Of a stretch of 64,000 nt of DNA, positions 32,093-42,639 are shown one piece after another. Each line of letters begins with the position of its first letter. The stretch's first letter is position 1. Origin of the DNA: Ursus arctos (Eukaryota; Chordata; Mammalia; Carnivora; Ursidae); the NCBI RefSeq assembly GCF_023065955.2, contig NW_026622874.1:28471772-28535771 (forward strand), given 5' to 3'. The position numbers and the translations under genes were made by a program. A model generated the notes under the pieces. The model was not told the DNA's origin. It saw only the letters and a list, made by a program, of their open reading frames with translations, and made no database searches.

Positions 32093-32545
32093 GTGTTTTC
32101 CAGAAACCTGGAGAACCTGGGGCAGGGGGAAGCAGGCTTGTCATAGAAGCATCTTGACAACACCAAGTATCATAGAGCCAAAATCCACACCACCGCTCCT
32201 TGCTGCCCTGAATCACCCCAGCGTTCATGGGGGACCCTCCTACAGGTCAGCCAGGTGGTAGCCCATGGCACAGGGTAGGGGGCAGAGGGCTAGGGGGAAA
32301 AGAAGGGAAGAAAACAACCACAAGACCTGCACCCAGTTAATAAAAATGTATAATCATAAATTTAAAACTTAACCTTTCTAAGCAAATAGAAAATTTGTTA
32401 GAAGCGAGTAATGAACACAACAGGATAGTTGCCAAAGAAAGCCAAGGTACCCTTCAATGCCGACTTGAAAGAAAGAGAGAATCCCAGAAATGAACACCAG
32501 TGTGTGGTGCTGTGAAGGCTAAGGTCTCCTTGCAGCCCCTCGGCG
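32093..32545. other. Unassigned sequence
   Basis: No repeat recognised. Confidence 0.4.
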
Positions 32546-32765
32546 AATTCGATCCCCATCCCTTCATTCATGCCATTCAAGGAGCACCTACTAAACCCTA
32601 CGCTGGACCAGACACCATGCTTGCTGAGTGCTTTAGAGACATTATCTCCTTTTGTCCCTTGACAAGCCTGCCTGATGGGACTTACTGTCACATACACAAG
32701 AGAGAGAAGCAAGGAGTGACAGCTTTTCCATCCGCTCAGAACAATGGCGCAGCTCAGCAGAGCCA
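32546..32765 (-). mobile_element. MIR SINE, reverse orientation, diverged
   Basis: 'aaggagcacctactaaaccc', 'ttgctgagtgctttagagac' and 'attatctccttttgtccc' recall the reversed MIR 3' half. Confidence 0.5.
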
Positions 32766-33124
32766 GAGCCAGGGCCGTTCTCGCAGCATCAGTTAGAAAT
32801 CCTTCAGCTGCCGGTTGTGGGAATACCAGCGCCACTTGCCTTAAACAAGTATCAGTTCTCACAGCAGAACACCCAACGCCTGTGTTCTTTACATTTCTTT
32901 TCTGCCACCCATGGTGTTGGCATCACCCTCAAGGTGACAGAAAAATGGCTGCCATTCCAGACAGGTCTTCTTTTAAGCAAAGACAACGTCTGTGGAAGCA
33001 CCTTTGGAGACCTCTCCCTACGTGTCTCAGGCCGGAATCAGGTCACACGTGCTCTCCAACACCAGTCCCCGGCAAGGCGAGCCACAGCAACCATGCAGAG
33101 GAAGAAGAAGAGGAAGAGTCAGAC
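32766..33124. other. Unassigned sequence
   Basis: No repeat recognised. The plus-strand frames here (to 151 codons) show no protein family features. Confidence 0.4.
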
Positions 33125-33272
33125 GGAAGGTGTTTATTATCACGCCCTCTGACTTGTTCCCACCTGGAACCACCCATGAAATCATCTGGGACGCTTTAGA
33201 AAATTGCGGGCTCTGAATCAGAATCTGTTAGGCCCAGAAATCTGTATTTTAACAAGCTCCCCAGTTTATTTT
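33125..33272 (+). mobile_element. MER20-like hAT DNA transposon fragment
   Basis: 'tgaatcagaatctgttaggc' and 'ccagaaatctgtattttaac' with 'aagctccccag' match the MER20 middle and right part. The terminal inverted repeats are not clear. Confidence 0.65.
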
Positions 33273-33289
33273 CCTGTTCAGTGACTTTG

Positions 33290-33478
33290 AGGGTACCGAA
33301 AGCCACCCATCCACCCTCAGACCCTATAAGGAGATGACTCACCTCTTCGGTGTGGTCTAGGTCCTTCAGGAGCTCCTCCCACCTTCCCTCCTCGCTCGCC
33401 CAACCTCACTCAGCCAAGCTGACCCTCTAGAATGTGCCAACCACACACGTACCTCAGGGCCTTTGCATGTAGGTTCCT
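33290..33478 (+). mobile_element. L2 LINE fragment
   Basis: 'gaccctctagaatgtgccaa' and 'acctcagggcctttgcatgt' match the L2 segment before the 3' UTR. Confidence 0.6.
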
Positions 33479-33479
33479 G

Positions 33480-33590
33480 AGGTAGACCGAGTAACAGCTC
33501 CCCAAAGATGTACGTGTTCTCTCCCCATAACCTGTGAATATGTGAAGGGGCTTGGCCTCTGTGATTAAGTCATGTTCGCCTTCATTCCCC
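33480..33590 (+). mobile_element. MaLR LTR (MLT1-like) 5' fragment
   Basis: 'taacagctccccaaagatgt', 'acctgtgaatatgtgaaggg' is the 5' portion of an MLT1-type LTR in sense. The remainder is lost. Confidence 0.65.
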
Positions 33591-33839
33591 TCTCATTTCC
33601 TACCCACTGTAGGATCCATAAAGTTTCCTCTGCTCCTTTATTTTTCTTCTGCTGCTTTTTGAAAGCTAAACTTGTATCTATTACCCTAATGACCCTCTCC
33701 AGCTGAATATATATACCTAAGTATACAGCTTCCTACTTCTCAAGTTGTTCAATGTCTCAAATCTCCTCCAAGATAAAGCAAGAACTGTTTATCTGCTGAG
33801 AACGGGCAACCTTAATGTTCTTGTTGCACTTTTAGTTAA
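33591..33839. other. Unassigned sequence
   Basis: Possible continuation of L2, but no clear match. Confidence 0.3.
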
Positions 33840-34620
33840 ATGGAAAAAAACAGTTTTTACAATAATTAATCTTATTACCAATAGATATTAATTTCAATTT
33901 TCACCCCTTTTTTGCATATAACTTTTTCTCTCTGGGATCACTTTTCTTCTTTTGAAGTACATCCTTTATTAATTTACCTGGAAATGTCTTAGGGGATTAG
34001 TTATCTCGATTGTTGTATGTGAGAAATGGTCTATGTATCATCTTGAATCTTAAGTATTAGGGGGCTTTATTTCAGCTATGGAATCTGGGTTAAAGCCTCT
34101 TGTCACTCAACATTTAAAGATATTATTTCTTTCTTCACATTTTTTGTTAGTTATGAGACATTTATAATAAGTGTATTTGTCACCTTTGACTTCTGCTACC
34201 GGAAATAGAGGACTGAGTAATTCAGATCGAGACCGAATTTCCTGTAAGTTTGTAGGCCAGATGTGCTGTTTGTAAAATCATACTATATGTATGTGTATGC
34301 ATGTAGATTTTCACATAAAAGTTATCATTCATACATACTGTATTGTCGGTGGGTTTTTTTTTTTTCCACTTGGAAACTGTAACAGGCATTATGCTATGTC
34401 AGTACAAGCCAATTCTACTTCCTATGGCTGAAAAAAAAACTTTAAGTAAATCTGCTTGAATAAAAGAAAAATCTTATACCTTCACAACCTCTGTTCCATT
34501 ACTCAGAGATAACCAATTCTATTTTCTGTTTTTTGAATCATTTTCTTATACTTCTGTATTATGACTTATGAACTTGAAGATATCAATTGACTCTCCTCTA
34601 TTAAAACTGACAAAATTAAA
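33840..34620 (-). mobile_element. Old LINE-derived sequence, probably L1M, reverse orientation
   Basis: 'ttaatttacctggaaatgtc', 'atactgtattgtcggtgggt', 'gctatgtcagtacaagccaa' and 'ccattactcagagataacca' resemble reversed L1M 3' UTR words (the mirror of those at 30470). Internal structure is unclear. Confidence 0.45.
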
Positions 34621-34779
34621 AAAAAAAAAAAACACTGACAAAATTTAACTCTCTAATACTACCCCCACCTTACAACTCTTCTCAGAGTTTTTTGAGTTTC
34701 AATTTTTCATCACTCAATCTTTTATAATGCTGCATACCCAATAGTAAGCCTTCTGTGTCTTATATACAGGTTAATTATA

Positions 34780-35165
34780 AAAACTGAAAAAACAATAAGT
34801 AGGAAATCTGTGTCTAGCTATGGCATATTAGCTTGTAACAGATCAGCCCTCCTGCCAAGAATAACTAAAAAGTTAGATTTTAAAAATGTATTTGCTAAAT
34901 GCAATATAATATTCTAGATTGGTTCCAGTAATTTTTTAAAAGACCGTTAATAGAAAAATTGGTAAAATTAGAATAATGCCTGAAATTTGTTAACGGTAAT
35001 GTACCAATGTTTGTTCCTTAGTTTTGGCAAGTATACCACGGTAATGTAAGATGTTACATTAGGGGAAGCTGGGTGAAAGATATATGGAAACTTTCTACAT
35101 TATTTTTGCAACTTTACTGTAAATCTAAAATTATTCCACAATAAAAAATTTATTAGAAGAAAAAA
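34780..35165 (+). mobile_element. Old L1 3' end
   Basis: 'ttacattaggggaagctggg', 'aactttactgtaaatctaaa' and 'attattccacaataaaaaat' followed by an A-rich tail is a typical L1M 3' UTR terminus in sense. Confidence 0.75.
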
Positions 35166-35169
35166 AATT

Positions 35170-35735
35170 TTGAAGACACTGGAAAGCTGCCAAGATAGGA
35201 GGATTTCAGAGAGTCAAGATATCAAAGAGAAGTACAGAAAAAAGTCAGCTATCCATGTAGTTTTTAGCCTCAAGGCATTTGCCAACTCTTAAAGCTTCAG
35301 ATAAGACGCCATGAAGCAGAGTGTCAGAGAAGCAGAATATAAGGTGAGAGCCCCAAGTCTGAGAGCTAAGCAGACTTCTAGGCAATCTCACATAACCAGG
35401 AGAATGAAAATTGGAGCGTAAGACCCATCAATACAGAGTAAGCCTGGAAAATATCCCAGTCATTCCATAAAAGGACAATTCCCTAGAAGTAAAGGCAAAC
35501 CAAAATAGACCAGTCTTTACCAAGACTAAAGCCCAGATTCAAATAAATTTAACCCTTGTCTGGATTCAGGTGCAATGCCTGCCATTTCAAAAAAAAAAAA
35601 ATATCATCCAGAGCTTCAGAACACCTGTACAATTTTTATTTCACAACACCCATAATTCAATAAAAAATTACTTGGTATAATAACAGGCAAGACCAGATGA
35701 CCAAAACAGGAAAAAACAATAAAAAGAAATCCATC
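35170..35735 (+). mobile_element. Older L1M internal segment, left part
   Basis: 'catccagagcttcagaacac' and 'caataaaaaattacttggta' then 'aggcaagaccagatgacc' resemble the 5' UTR/ORF1-proximal part of old L1M/HAL1 elements. The same element seems to resume at 37020, after an inserted L1. Confidence 0.5.
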
Positions 35736-36195
35736 AAAACAACGAGAAGACAAGCAACAGACTAGGAGAAAATATTTGCAAAAGACATATCTGAATAAGG
35801 ATTGTTACCCAAAATATACAAAGAACTCTTAAAACTCAACAGCAAGAAAACAAACAATACAATTTAAAAATGGACCAAAGATCTTAAGAGGCACTTTGCC
35901 AAAGAAGATACATAGATGGTAAATAAGCATATGAAAGATCACACCATGTCATAGGGAATTGCAAATCAAAACTACAAAGGAGATACCATTATATACCTAT
36001 TAGAATGGCTAAAATTCAAAACATCGACAACACCAAATGCTGGAAAGGGTGTGGAGCAACAGGAATGCCTTCATTGCTGATGGGAATGCAAATGGTACGG
36101 CCTCTTTGGAAAACAATTTGATAGTTTCTCACATAATTAAACATACTCTTAACATATGCTCCAGCAATCATGTTCCTTGGTATTTACTCAAAAGA

Positions 36196-36409
36196 GCTGG
36201 AAACTGGGCACCTGGGTGGCTCAGTCGGTTTAGCACCCGCCTCAGCTCAGGTCATGATCCTGGAGTCCCAGGATTGAGTCCCACATCAGGCTCCCTGCTC
36301 AGCAGGGAGTCTGCTTCTCTCTCTGCCCTTTAACCTGCTGTCTCTCACTCTCTCTCTCTCTCTCTCAAAAAAATGGATAAAAACTTTTTTAAAAAATGCT
36401 GAAAACTGG
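36196..36409 (+). mobile_element. CAN-SINE in L1, TSD-flanked
   Basis: Body 36208-36397 with 'cacctgggtggctcagtcgg', 'cctgctcagcagggagtctg', a CT-rich end and A-rich tail. TSD 'gctggaaactgg' (36196-36207) recurs with one change at 36398-36409. Confidence 0.93.
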
Positions 36410-36640
36410 GGTACCTGGCTGGCTCTGTTGGTAATGCATATGACTCTTGATCTCAGGGTCCTGAGTTTAAGCCCCATGTTGAGTATGGGGTTTACTTTAA
36501 AAAGAAGAGGAAGGAGAAGGAGAAGGAGAAGGAAGAAGAAGAAAGAAGAAGGAGAAGGAAGAAGAAGAAAGAAGAAGGAGAAGGAGAAGGAGAAGGAGAA
36601 GGAGAAGGAGAAGAAGAAGAAAGAAGAAGAAGAAGAGACT
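36410..36640 (+). mobile_element. Old short CAN-SINE with expanded (GAA/GGAGAA)n tail
   Basis: 'gtacctggctggctctgttg', 'tgatctcagggtcctgagtt' and 'gagtatggggtttacttt' mark the short old subfamily, as at 26243. Its A-rich tail has become a purine tract. It abuts the previous SINE, which appears to have landed at its 5' edge. Confidence 0.85.
36501..36637. repeat. Purine microsatellite (GAA/GGAGAA)
   Basis: About 137 bases of pure A/G on the plus strand. It creates a Lys/Glu/Arg open frame that is not a gene. Confidence 0.95.
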
Positions 36641-37019
36641 TAAAACTTATGTCAACACAAAAACCTGCAGTTGGGTGTTTATAGCAGCCTTATTCACAAT
36701 TGCCAAAACTTGGAAGAAGCCAAGACGTATACTATAATGGTGGATACATGTCATTAAACATTTGTCAAAATATATAGATTGAACAACACCAAGAATAAAT
36801 CCTAATGTAAACTACGGACTTTTGATGATAAATATATGTCAATGTTGGTTCATTGGATGTAACAAATTTACCACTGTGGTGCCAGTTGTTGATGAGAGGG
36901 GAGTCTGTGGACGTTGGTGAGGGGAAAGGGCATTATGAGAAATCTCAGTGCTTTTCACCCAATTTTGCTGTGAGTCTAGAACTGCTCTAAAAATGAAGTC
37001 TATAAACAAGCGAACGGAC

Positions 37020-37135
37020 ACAAAAACAGACCCAAAGGAATATCGGAGTTTCAGATAAGAATTTTGAAATAACTATTATTACTATGCTCAAGAAAGTAGA
37101 AGAAAAGACTGATAATTTCAGTTTTAGGATGCTGG
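37020..37135 (+). mobile_element. Older L1M internal segment, right part
   Basis: 'cacaaaaacagacccaaagg', 'cagataagaattttgaaata', 'actattattactatgctcaa' and 'gaaagtagaagaaaagact' continue the L1M/HAL1 region that stops at 35735. Confidence 0.6.
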
Positions 37136-37139
37136 TAAG

Positions 37140-37340
37140 ATTTGCATTTTCTTAATTCACTCAATTATTTAACAAATGTTGAATGCCTACTACGTGCTAA
37201 ACATTTTGACTGATACAGTGAATAAAACAGTGAATATAATAAATAAATCTCTCTGCCCTCATAGAGCTTACATTCGAGTGGGGGTAAAAAAAAAAAACAA
37301 AGAAAAAGCAAATAAGATAAATGATAAGGAATGTTAAAAA
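37140..37340 (-). mobile_element. L2 LINE 3' end, reverse orientation
   Basis: 'caaatgttgaatgcctacta', 'gtgaataaaacagtgaatat' and 'ctctgccctcatagagctta' with 'cattcgagtggggg' are the reversed L2 tail. Confidence 0.85.
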
Positions 37341-37559
37341 ATACTATGTGCTATGAGAAACAACTATCCATAGAAATATTCAAAATCATGCCATATTTGG
37401 GCCATGATTCTTGGTTTTTGTTTTTCCTTAAATTCCTAAATTTTTCTTTTTCTTATAATGAAAAGAACTACATATTTTAAAAGTAATTTCTATAAGATAT
37501 TGAAAGCTCACAATTATACTACTTACTGAAACCCACTTTTTCGTACATTCTTCTTAGAG

Positions 37560-39010
37560 TATCAGACATTCTGTTCTAATTTGATCCATTTGGTTTTTGG
37601 CCTGCTGCATAGCTGTCAGACTGGGATTTCTTCTTAATGCTCTGAGTATTGGAACCTGTTTTTTCCCCACTCTTTAATTACTTTCTTATTTTGTTAGTCT
37701 ACATGCTCAGATTTTATGCTTTTGTTTTGCTTTGCTTTGTATGGAAAGCAGTAAGGGAGATAAAATTTTTGAGTCCTTCCATTTCTAAAGTGTCCTTAGA
37801 CCACACATTTGAATGATAGTTTGGCTGGGTATATAAATCTAAGTTCAAAATAACTTCCCTTAGAAGCTGAAAGGTAGGGGTGCCTGGGTGGCTCAGTCAT
37901 TAAGCGTCTGCCTTCGGCTCAGGGCGTGATCCCGGCGTTCTGGGATCGAGCCCGACATCAGGCTCCTCTGCTGGGAGCTTACTTCTTCCTCTCCCACTCC
38001 CCCTGCCTGTGTTCCCTCTCTCGCTGGCTGTCTTTCTCTCTGTCAAATAAATAAAATCTTTTTAAAAAAAAAAAAAGAAGAAGAAGTTGAAAGGTATTGT
38101 TCCATTCTCTTCCAGCAACCAGTGTAGCTGATGAGAATTAAATAGAAATCTGAATCTCTTTCTTTGATTGATAAGCTTCCTTCCAGAAGCTTTTAGGATT
38201 TTCTCTTTATCCTTATGTTCTGGAATTTGATGAATAAATACCTAGGTATGGGTATTTTCTCTTCATTTGCTGACGGCTAACTGTAATTTAAAAAAGGTTA
38301 CCTTTCCTGCACTTTGGGAAATCTGAGTATTTCCTTTTCTTCATTTGTCTGTTGTCTCTTTCTAGAACTTTTATTGGACGGGACTATATCTCTTTGTTTG
38401 ATCTTTCCCATCTCTAAACTTTTCATTTGTATCTTACATCTTTTTGTCTTTTGCTCCACAAGCAGGGAGCTTTTCAGCGTTGTCTTCCAGGACTTTTATT
38501 GAAATGCTTATTTCAGTATCCACATGTTTTAATTCCAAAAAATCTTTCTTGTTTTTGGTTTCTCTCTCTTTTTTAGAGTTATTTTATAATGCAATATTGT
38601 CTTGGTTCCTTCTAAGGATACTAACTAAAATAATTTAAGCCACCTTCTGTTTTCTAAAGTATCTCTGTTTTCTCTGGGATTAACTCTATTAGTTGGCTCT
38701 ACTGTTTTGTGCTTTACATTTTCTGCCCTGGATGTCTAGAGACAATCTAGTGTCTATTATGAATAAAGGATTTATTTATACTTGTGAATAAAGGTTGATT
38801 AATATAGATAGATGGTAGTAAAACTTTTCTCTGTAATTGTCTAAGTGTTTTTCCCAGTATGCCTCTCCTCTGGATAAAAAGACTGACTTCAAGCTGTGAA
38901 TATATGGGAAGGCTGACAATCGACTGGCTTTACCTTAGGGTGCATGTGTGGGAGCAGGGAGACAGGCTGATGTTCAACATACACCAACTAAGAAAGGCTT
39001 CACTCTGAGG
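37560..39010. mobile_element. Old LINE-like sequence split by a SINE (family uncertain)
   Basis: 'ggattttctctttatcctta', 'tctagaacttttattggacg', 'catctttttgtcttttgctc' and 'aattccaaaaaatctttctt' resemble a widespread ancient repeat whose class I cannot fix (L1M/HAL1-like). It is T-rich on this strand, so the element is probably on the minus strand. The SINE at 37877 interrupts it. Confidence 0.4.
37862..38096 (+). mobile_element. CAN-SINE (arctoid-type body), TSD-flanked
   Basis: Body 37877-38081 with 'tgcctgggtggctcagtcat', 'gggcgtgatcccggcgttct', 'gttccctctctcgctggctg' and tail. TSD 'agaagctgaaaggta' (37862-37876) recurs with one change at 38082-38096. Confidence 0.96.
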
Positions 39011-39539
39011 TACCAAAAGCCTCACTAAAGAATCTTCACCCATTCCAGACATACCATTCATGTTTCTTTAAAGAAAAGGCCTCTATGTGTCAAATACTAC
39101 TGCTGCTTATTACTCCCAAAGAGGAAGATTTTATTTTCTTAAAAGAGTTAAAAGCAATTCATATCTAAATCTGGTCAATATGTGAGATTATAAGACTTCT
39201 CCAGTAAAAAATGACGTGTGATTTCTAAGTAATCAGCAGAACCCAACAGGTAGGGATGGTACCAGTCAGACTTTGGGCAGCGGAAGCAATGTCAAGTCAA
39301 GCGTCCGTCTTCCCTTTGAACTTTGAACAGGCAGCATTCTTCTGGTGAGCCAGGTGGAATCAGACTCATCCCTCACATCCGCACCCCACACAGAAGAAAA
39401 GACCACCTGGTGGGACATTGACTGAGTTGCAAATAAAGAAAGATAGTGGGAAATGGGGAGCATTGGAGACTCTGACTTGCCAAGAGAAGGATCAAACAGA
39501 GAATAAATATTTTCTGACATTTGGGCTAAGAGTAAAACT
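39011..39539. other. Unassigned sequence
   Basis: No repeat recognised. Confidence 0.4.
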
Positions 39540-40012
39540 TTAATAGGATAGAATATTTACAGTGTGCTGGCACTGAACTAATCACGCTACCTGCACTATC
39601 TCATGTACTGCTGACAATAGCTCCATACAGTAAATATGACGATTGGCATCACCTTGCATTTAAAGAGAAACAGTATATCATAGAGACAAAGAATACAGGC
39701 TGTAGAGCCAAGTGTTGAGATTGAAATCCAGGTTCCTCCACTTCCTAGCTAGGTCACCCGAAACAAGTTACGTAACATCTCTGTGCCTCACTTTTCTCAC
39801 ATATAAGGTGAGGACAATAATGGGATGTATTTTGTGGGATTGTTATGAAGATTAAATTAATTAATACATGCAAAACGTTGCCTTCAAAATACTAACTCAC
39901 CAATAAATGCTTGTATTTGTGCTATTATTAGAGGAGCTAAGTAGTTTGCTCGTGGTGGAGCCAAGATATTAATGCCAGATATCTCAGACTTCTCAATCAG
40001 CTCTTACCAAAC
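39540..40012 (-). mobile_element. MIR SINE (reverse) split by another MIR
   Basis: Left half 39540-39664 ('gtgctggcactgaactaatc', 'actatctcatgtactgctga') and right half about 39936-40012 ('aagtagtttgctcgtggtgg', 'agccaagatattaatgccag') form one reversed MIR. Confidence 0.65.
39665..39935 (+). mobile_element. MIR SINE, full length, nested
   Basis: 'atacaggctgtagagccaag', 'tagctaggtcacccgaaaca', 'ctgtgcctcacttttctcac' and 'taattaatacatgcaaaacg', ending 'actcaccaataaatgcttgt', span a whole MIR in sense, inside a reversed MIR. Confidence 0.9.
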
Positions 40013-40414
40013 ACTCTATGTGGCCACTCCCATGTGGTATAGCAAATGCCCACATGATGTAATACCAGGAGTGTCCAGAAGTGCTCCTACCCAAACATTT
40101 CATTACCTGTTGACTGGGCATTCTACAGGGCAGTAGCTAGAGAACTTGCTTCCTGTTAAAATATAAATACATTACCAGACCTTCCCAACACTTTAACATT
40201 TGGGCTTTAAGTCATTAGTCAGTCACAACTTGAGTGTGAATGAGTGCCAGACCCTTTCACAAGAGCAGTTCTTAATTTGGAGGGTAGTACAGGCAGTTTG
40301 ATGGGTATCTGAGAGCCCTGAAGATGCAGGGGACATGCTGAGGGAGGAAAAGGCACAGAGAGCAATGACCAGGAGCTTCAAAGGCAAATTTCAACCAGTT
40401 ACACAAGATGGCAT
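40013..40414. other. Unassigned sequence
   Basis: No repeat recognised. Confidence 0.4.
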
Positions 40415-40600
40415 TTAACAGTTTTATATTTGCTCTCCATTATGGTCCTGGGAAGCAGGGATTGCTATCATCCCCATTTGACATAATGAGGAAACTGAGG
40501 CCGAGAGGCACAGAGTGACTTCTCTGAGGTGGTACAACTGATGATTGGCAGGGCTGGAACTGGAGGCCGGGTCTTCCAAGCCCACACCTTGACTCTGTCC
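40415..40600 (-). mobile_element. MIR SINE, reverse orientation
   Basis: 'tatcatccccatttgacata', 'atgaggaaactgaggccgag', 'gtggtacaactgatgattgg' and 'cagggctggaactggagg' are clear reversed MIR. Confidence 0.85.
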
Positions 40601-40894
40601 ATGGTCCTTACCTGACCCTCTCCAGCCACTGCGTGGTTTGGCCCTGGTTTATTCCTGCCCACAACCACTCAGGTGAAGTCAGGCAGGGCTGACCAGCCCT
40701 CACATCCCACACTTCTGTCCAGTCACTGGCAGCTTCCCCAGTGGGCTCAGATTTGTCAAAATAGAGGAAAGAAACAGAAAGGTCATTGTTTCCAACCATT
40801 TGCAAGAATATCTGAGTTAAAAATGGAAGATTTGTCATTTGCATGGTGAAGGGAGGCGGGGAAGAGGAAGCATTGTTAGGTGTTGGTAATGTAA
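40601..40894. other. Unassigned sequence
   Basis: Nothing recognised. It borders the CNE candidate. Confidence 0.35.
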
Positions 40895-41210
40895 AAACAT
40901 AAGTATGCTGTTATTTATGTAATTAGTTATTGCTTTCATTATGGGTGCAGTCTTAATGGTTATAGTATTTATGTATAATTACCTTAATATTCACTGAAAT
41001 TTCCAAGTAGCTCCCTAATTAACTGTCTCAAATATATAATTACATTGCATCTTTACGCAAGACTTGCCTAATTAATGTAGTTACACCACTTCTTTTGTGA
41101 ATGTGCATTATTAAATGCTCTTTGCATCATTCTTCTGACTTCTTGTAATTCACGCTTTACAAAAATTAAGACCCCGAATTAGAAACCTTCACAAGCAGCC
41201 TAATCCAGCA
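40895..41210. promoter_or_regulatory. Strong candidate conserved non-coding element
   Basis: Repeat-free, very AT-rich, and almost without CpG. It carries 'taattag' (40920-40926), 'taattaa' (41016-41022), 'taattaat' (41069-41076) and an octamer-like 'ctttgcatcat' near 41120. The composition is even and lacks simple repeats, as in deeply conserved developmental enhancers. Needs alignment to confirm. Confidence 0.5.
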
Positions 41211-41489
41211 GCAAAGCAGAGGCTCATAGCAACTCTGGAAAAAACAAGGACTTGCTAAGCCTCATTATGAGTTTCTCATTATACAACCTGCCTACTTGGA
41301 GGTCAGAGGAGCCCGGGGTAGCCAGGCTCATTAGAACAGGCAGCCTCAGAGTGGGGCCCTCAGGTCCCAGCTTTCTTTGTCTAACTCGGGCTGTTGCCCT
41401 CAGGGTTAACCTGTCCCCAACAGGAAAGGCCACCATGTGTCCTGAGACTTCTGCATAACAGAAGGCTGAGCATTAGCCCTCCATGCCCT
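41211..41489. other. Unassigned sequence
   Basis: No repeat recognised. Confidence 0.35.
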
Positions 41490-41645
41490 TCCAGCTAGTA
41501 TGTCTGAGGCAACCTCTCTAAAGTCTTGCTTTCCTAATCTGTAAAATAGGTACAGTGACAAATGCTTGTCTCCTCAAAAAGCTTCTATAAGAATTAAATC
41601 AAGTAATGAACAGGAAAGAGGTTTAAAGTACAAAGTTAATGTGTT
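41490..41645 (+). mobile_element. MIR SINE
   Basis: 'tctgaggcaacctctctaaa', 'ttgctttcctaatctgtaaa' and 'ataagaattaaatcaagtaa' follow MIR. Confidence 0.65.
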
Positions 41646-41704
41646 ATATGACTGCAAGGGATTATTTCTAGAACCACTTTGCCTTGCTACCAGAGTGGTC
41701 TCAG

Positions 41705-42145
41705 AATATATTGGTTATTCAGTGCTGCAGAGCAAACCACCCCAAACTCAGTGGCTTAAAACAACCACCATGTTATTTGTTCATAATTGTGTGGATGGAC
41801 AATTTGGGCCAGGCTCAGCTGGGTGATCTTTCTGGTCTGAACTAGGCTCAGCTGTTCTTGGCTAAGCTCACTCCCATATCTGGGGCCACAGCTGGGATGG
41901 CCAAGACCCCTCTCCATGTGGCCTCTTGCCCTCTGCCAGGCTAGCTTGGCATTTTCAGTGCTGGAAGCATTTCCAGCCCAAGATCAAAAGCCACAAGGCT
42001 TCTAGACCTGGGACTTGCACAACTTCACTTCCACCACACTCTATTAATCAAAGTACCTCAAAAGACCAGCCTAAATTCAAGGGCTGGGGAAATGGACACC
42101 ATATCCCGATGGGAGGAATTTGTGCCACTGCTTGCACCTTATCAC
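41705..42145 (+). mobile_element. Ancient LTR/MER repeat (unnamed), long copy
   Basis: 'gttattcagtgctgcagagc', 'caaaccaccccaaactcagt', 'ggcttaaaacaaccaccatg', 'ccatgtggcctcttgccctc' and 'gggctggggaaatggacacc' are the ordered landmarks of a common mammalian repeat I know by sight but cannot name with certainty. Confidence 0.6.
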
Positions 42146-42184
42146 AGCAGGCTTACCTCCAATATCTTCTTTCCAGGGAGAAAA

Positions 42185-42560
42185 TAATTCTTCAATTAAT
42201 CAGTAACCAAGGGGTATTGAGAACTTGCCATGGACTTCACATTGTGGGAGGTCCCACAGGGGATCCAGAAGAAGTTTAATACAGTCGCAGTTGAAGCGGC
42301 AGAGCCAACAAACATGAATGAAACAGAAACGAAGTATGTACAAACTATGAGCTGTGGGCTCAAAGTATAATAAAAATGCCCAGAAAGGAGAGATCGATGA
42401 ATCATGAGAGAAGACTTCATGGAGCAGTCATGGCAAGGAGGCCATCACAGGCCAGGCCAAAGCAGGGTGAAGAGAATGGACTACTCGATGTGTCGGAGGC
42501 AGTGAGACAATCAGATGAAGGAGAGAGTGAGGGTCATGCTGGAAAGGCCCTTGGAGCCAT
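42185..42560 (-). mobile_element. L2 LINE 3' region, reverse orientation
   Basis: 'aggggtattgagaacttgcc', 'agaagacttcatggagcagt' recall the reversed L2 tail and the segment before it. Confidence 0.5.
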
Positions 42561-42639
42561 TTGGACTTGGGGGTTCCATGGGAAGAGAAGTGGGGTTTGA
42601 ACAGAGTAGGCTCAAGATCCATAAATAATTATTTACTTA

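Larger units (their letters stand above)
35736..37018 (+). mobile_element. L1 LINE ORF2 3' part and 3' UTR, nested in an older L1 and holding two SINEs
   Basis: ORF2 reverse-transcriptase-region wording in sense ('agaaaatatttgcaaaagac', 'gaattgcaaatcaaaactac', 'tattagaatggctaaaattc'), then after the SINEs 'gtttatagcagccttattca' and a 3' UTR ('tccaccac'-type change: 'tttaccactgtggtgcc'). Many stops break the frame, so it is a dead copy. Confidence 0.8.

Noticed and set aside
35736..36195. Active L1 ORF2
   Set aside because: 5'-truncated, with frame breaks and two SINE insertions. A dead fragment.
36428..36643. Lys/Glu-rich open frame
   Set aside because: Entirely a SINE with a GAA microsatellite tail.
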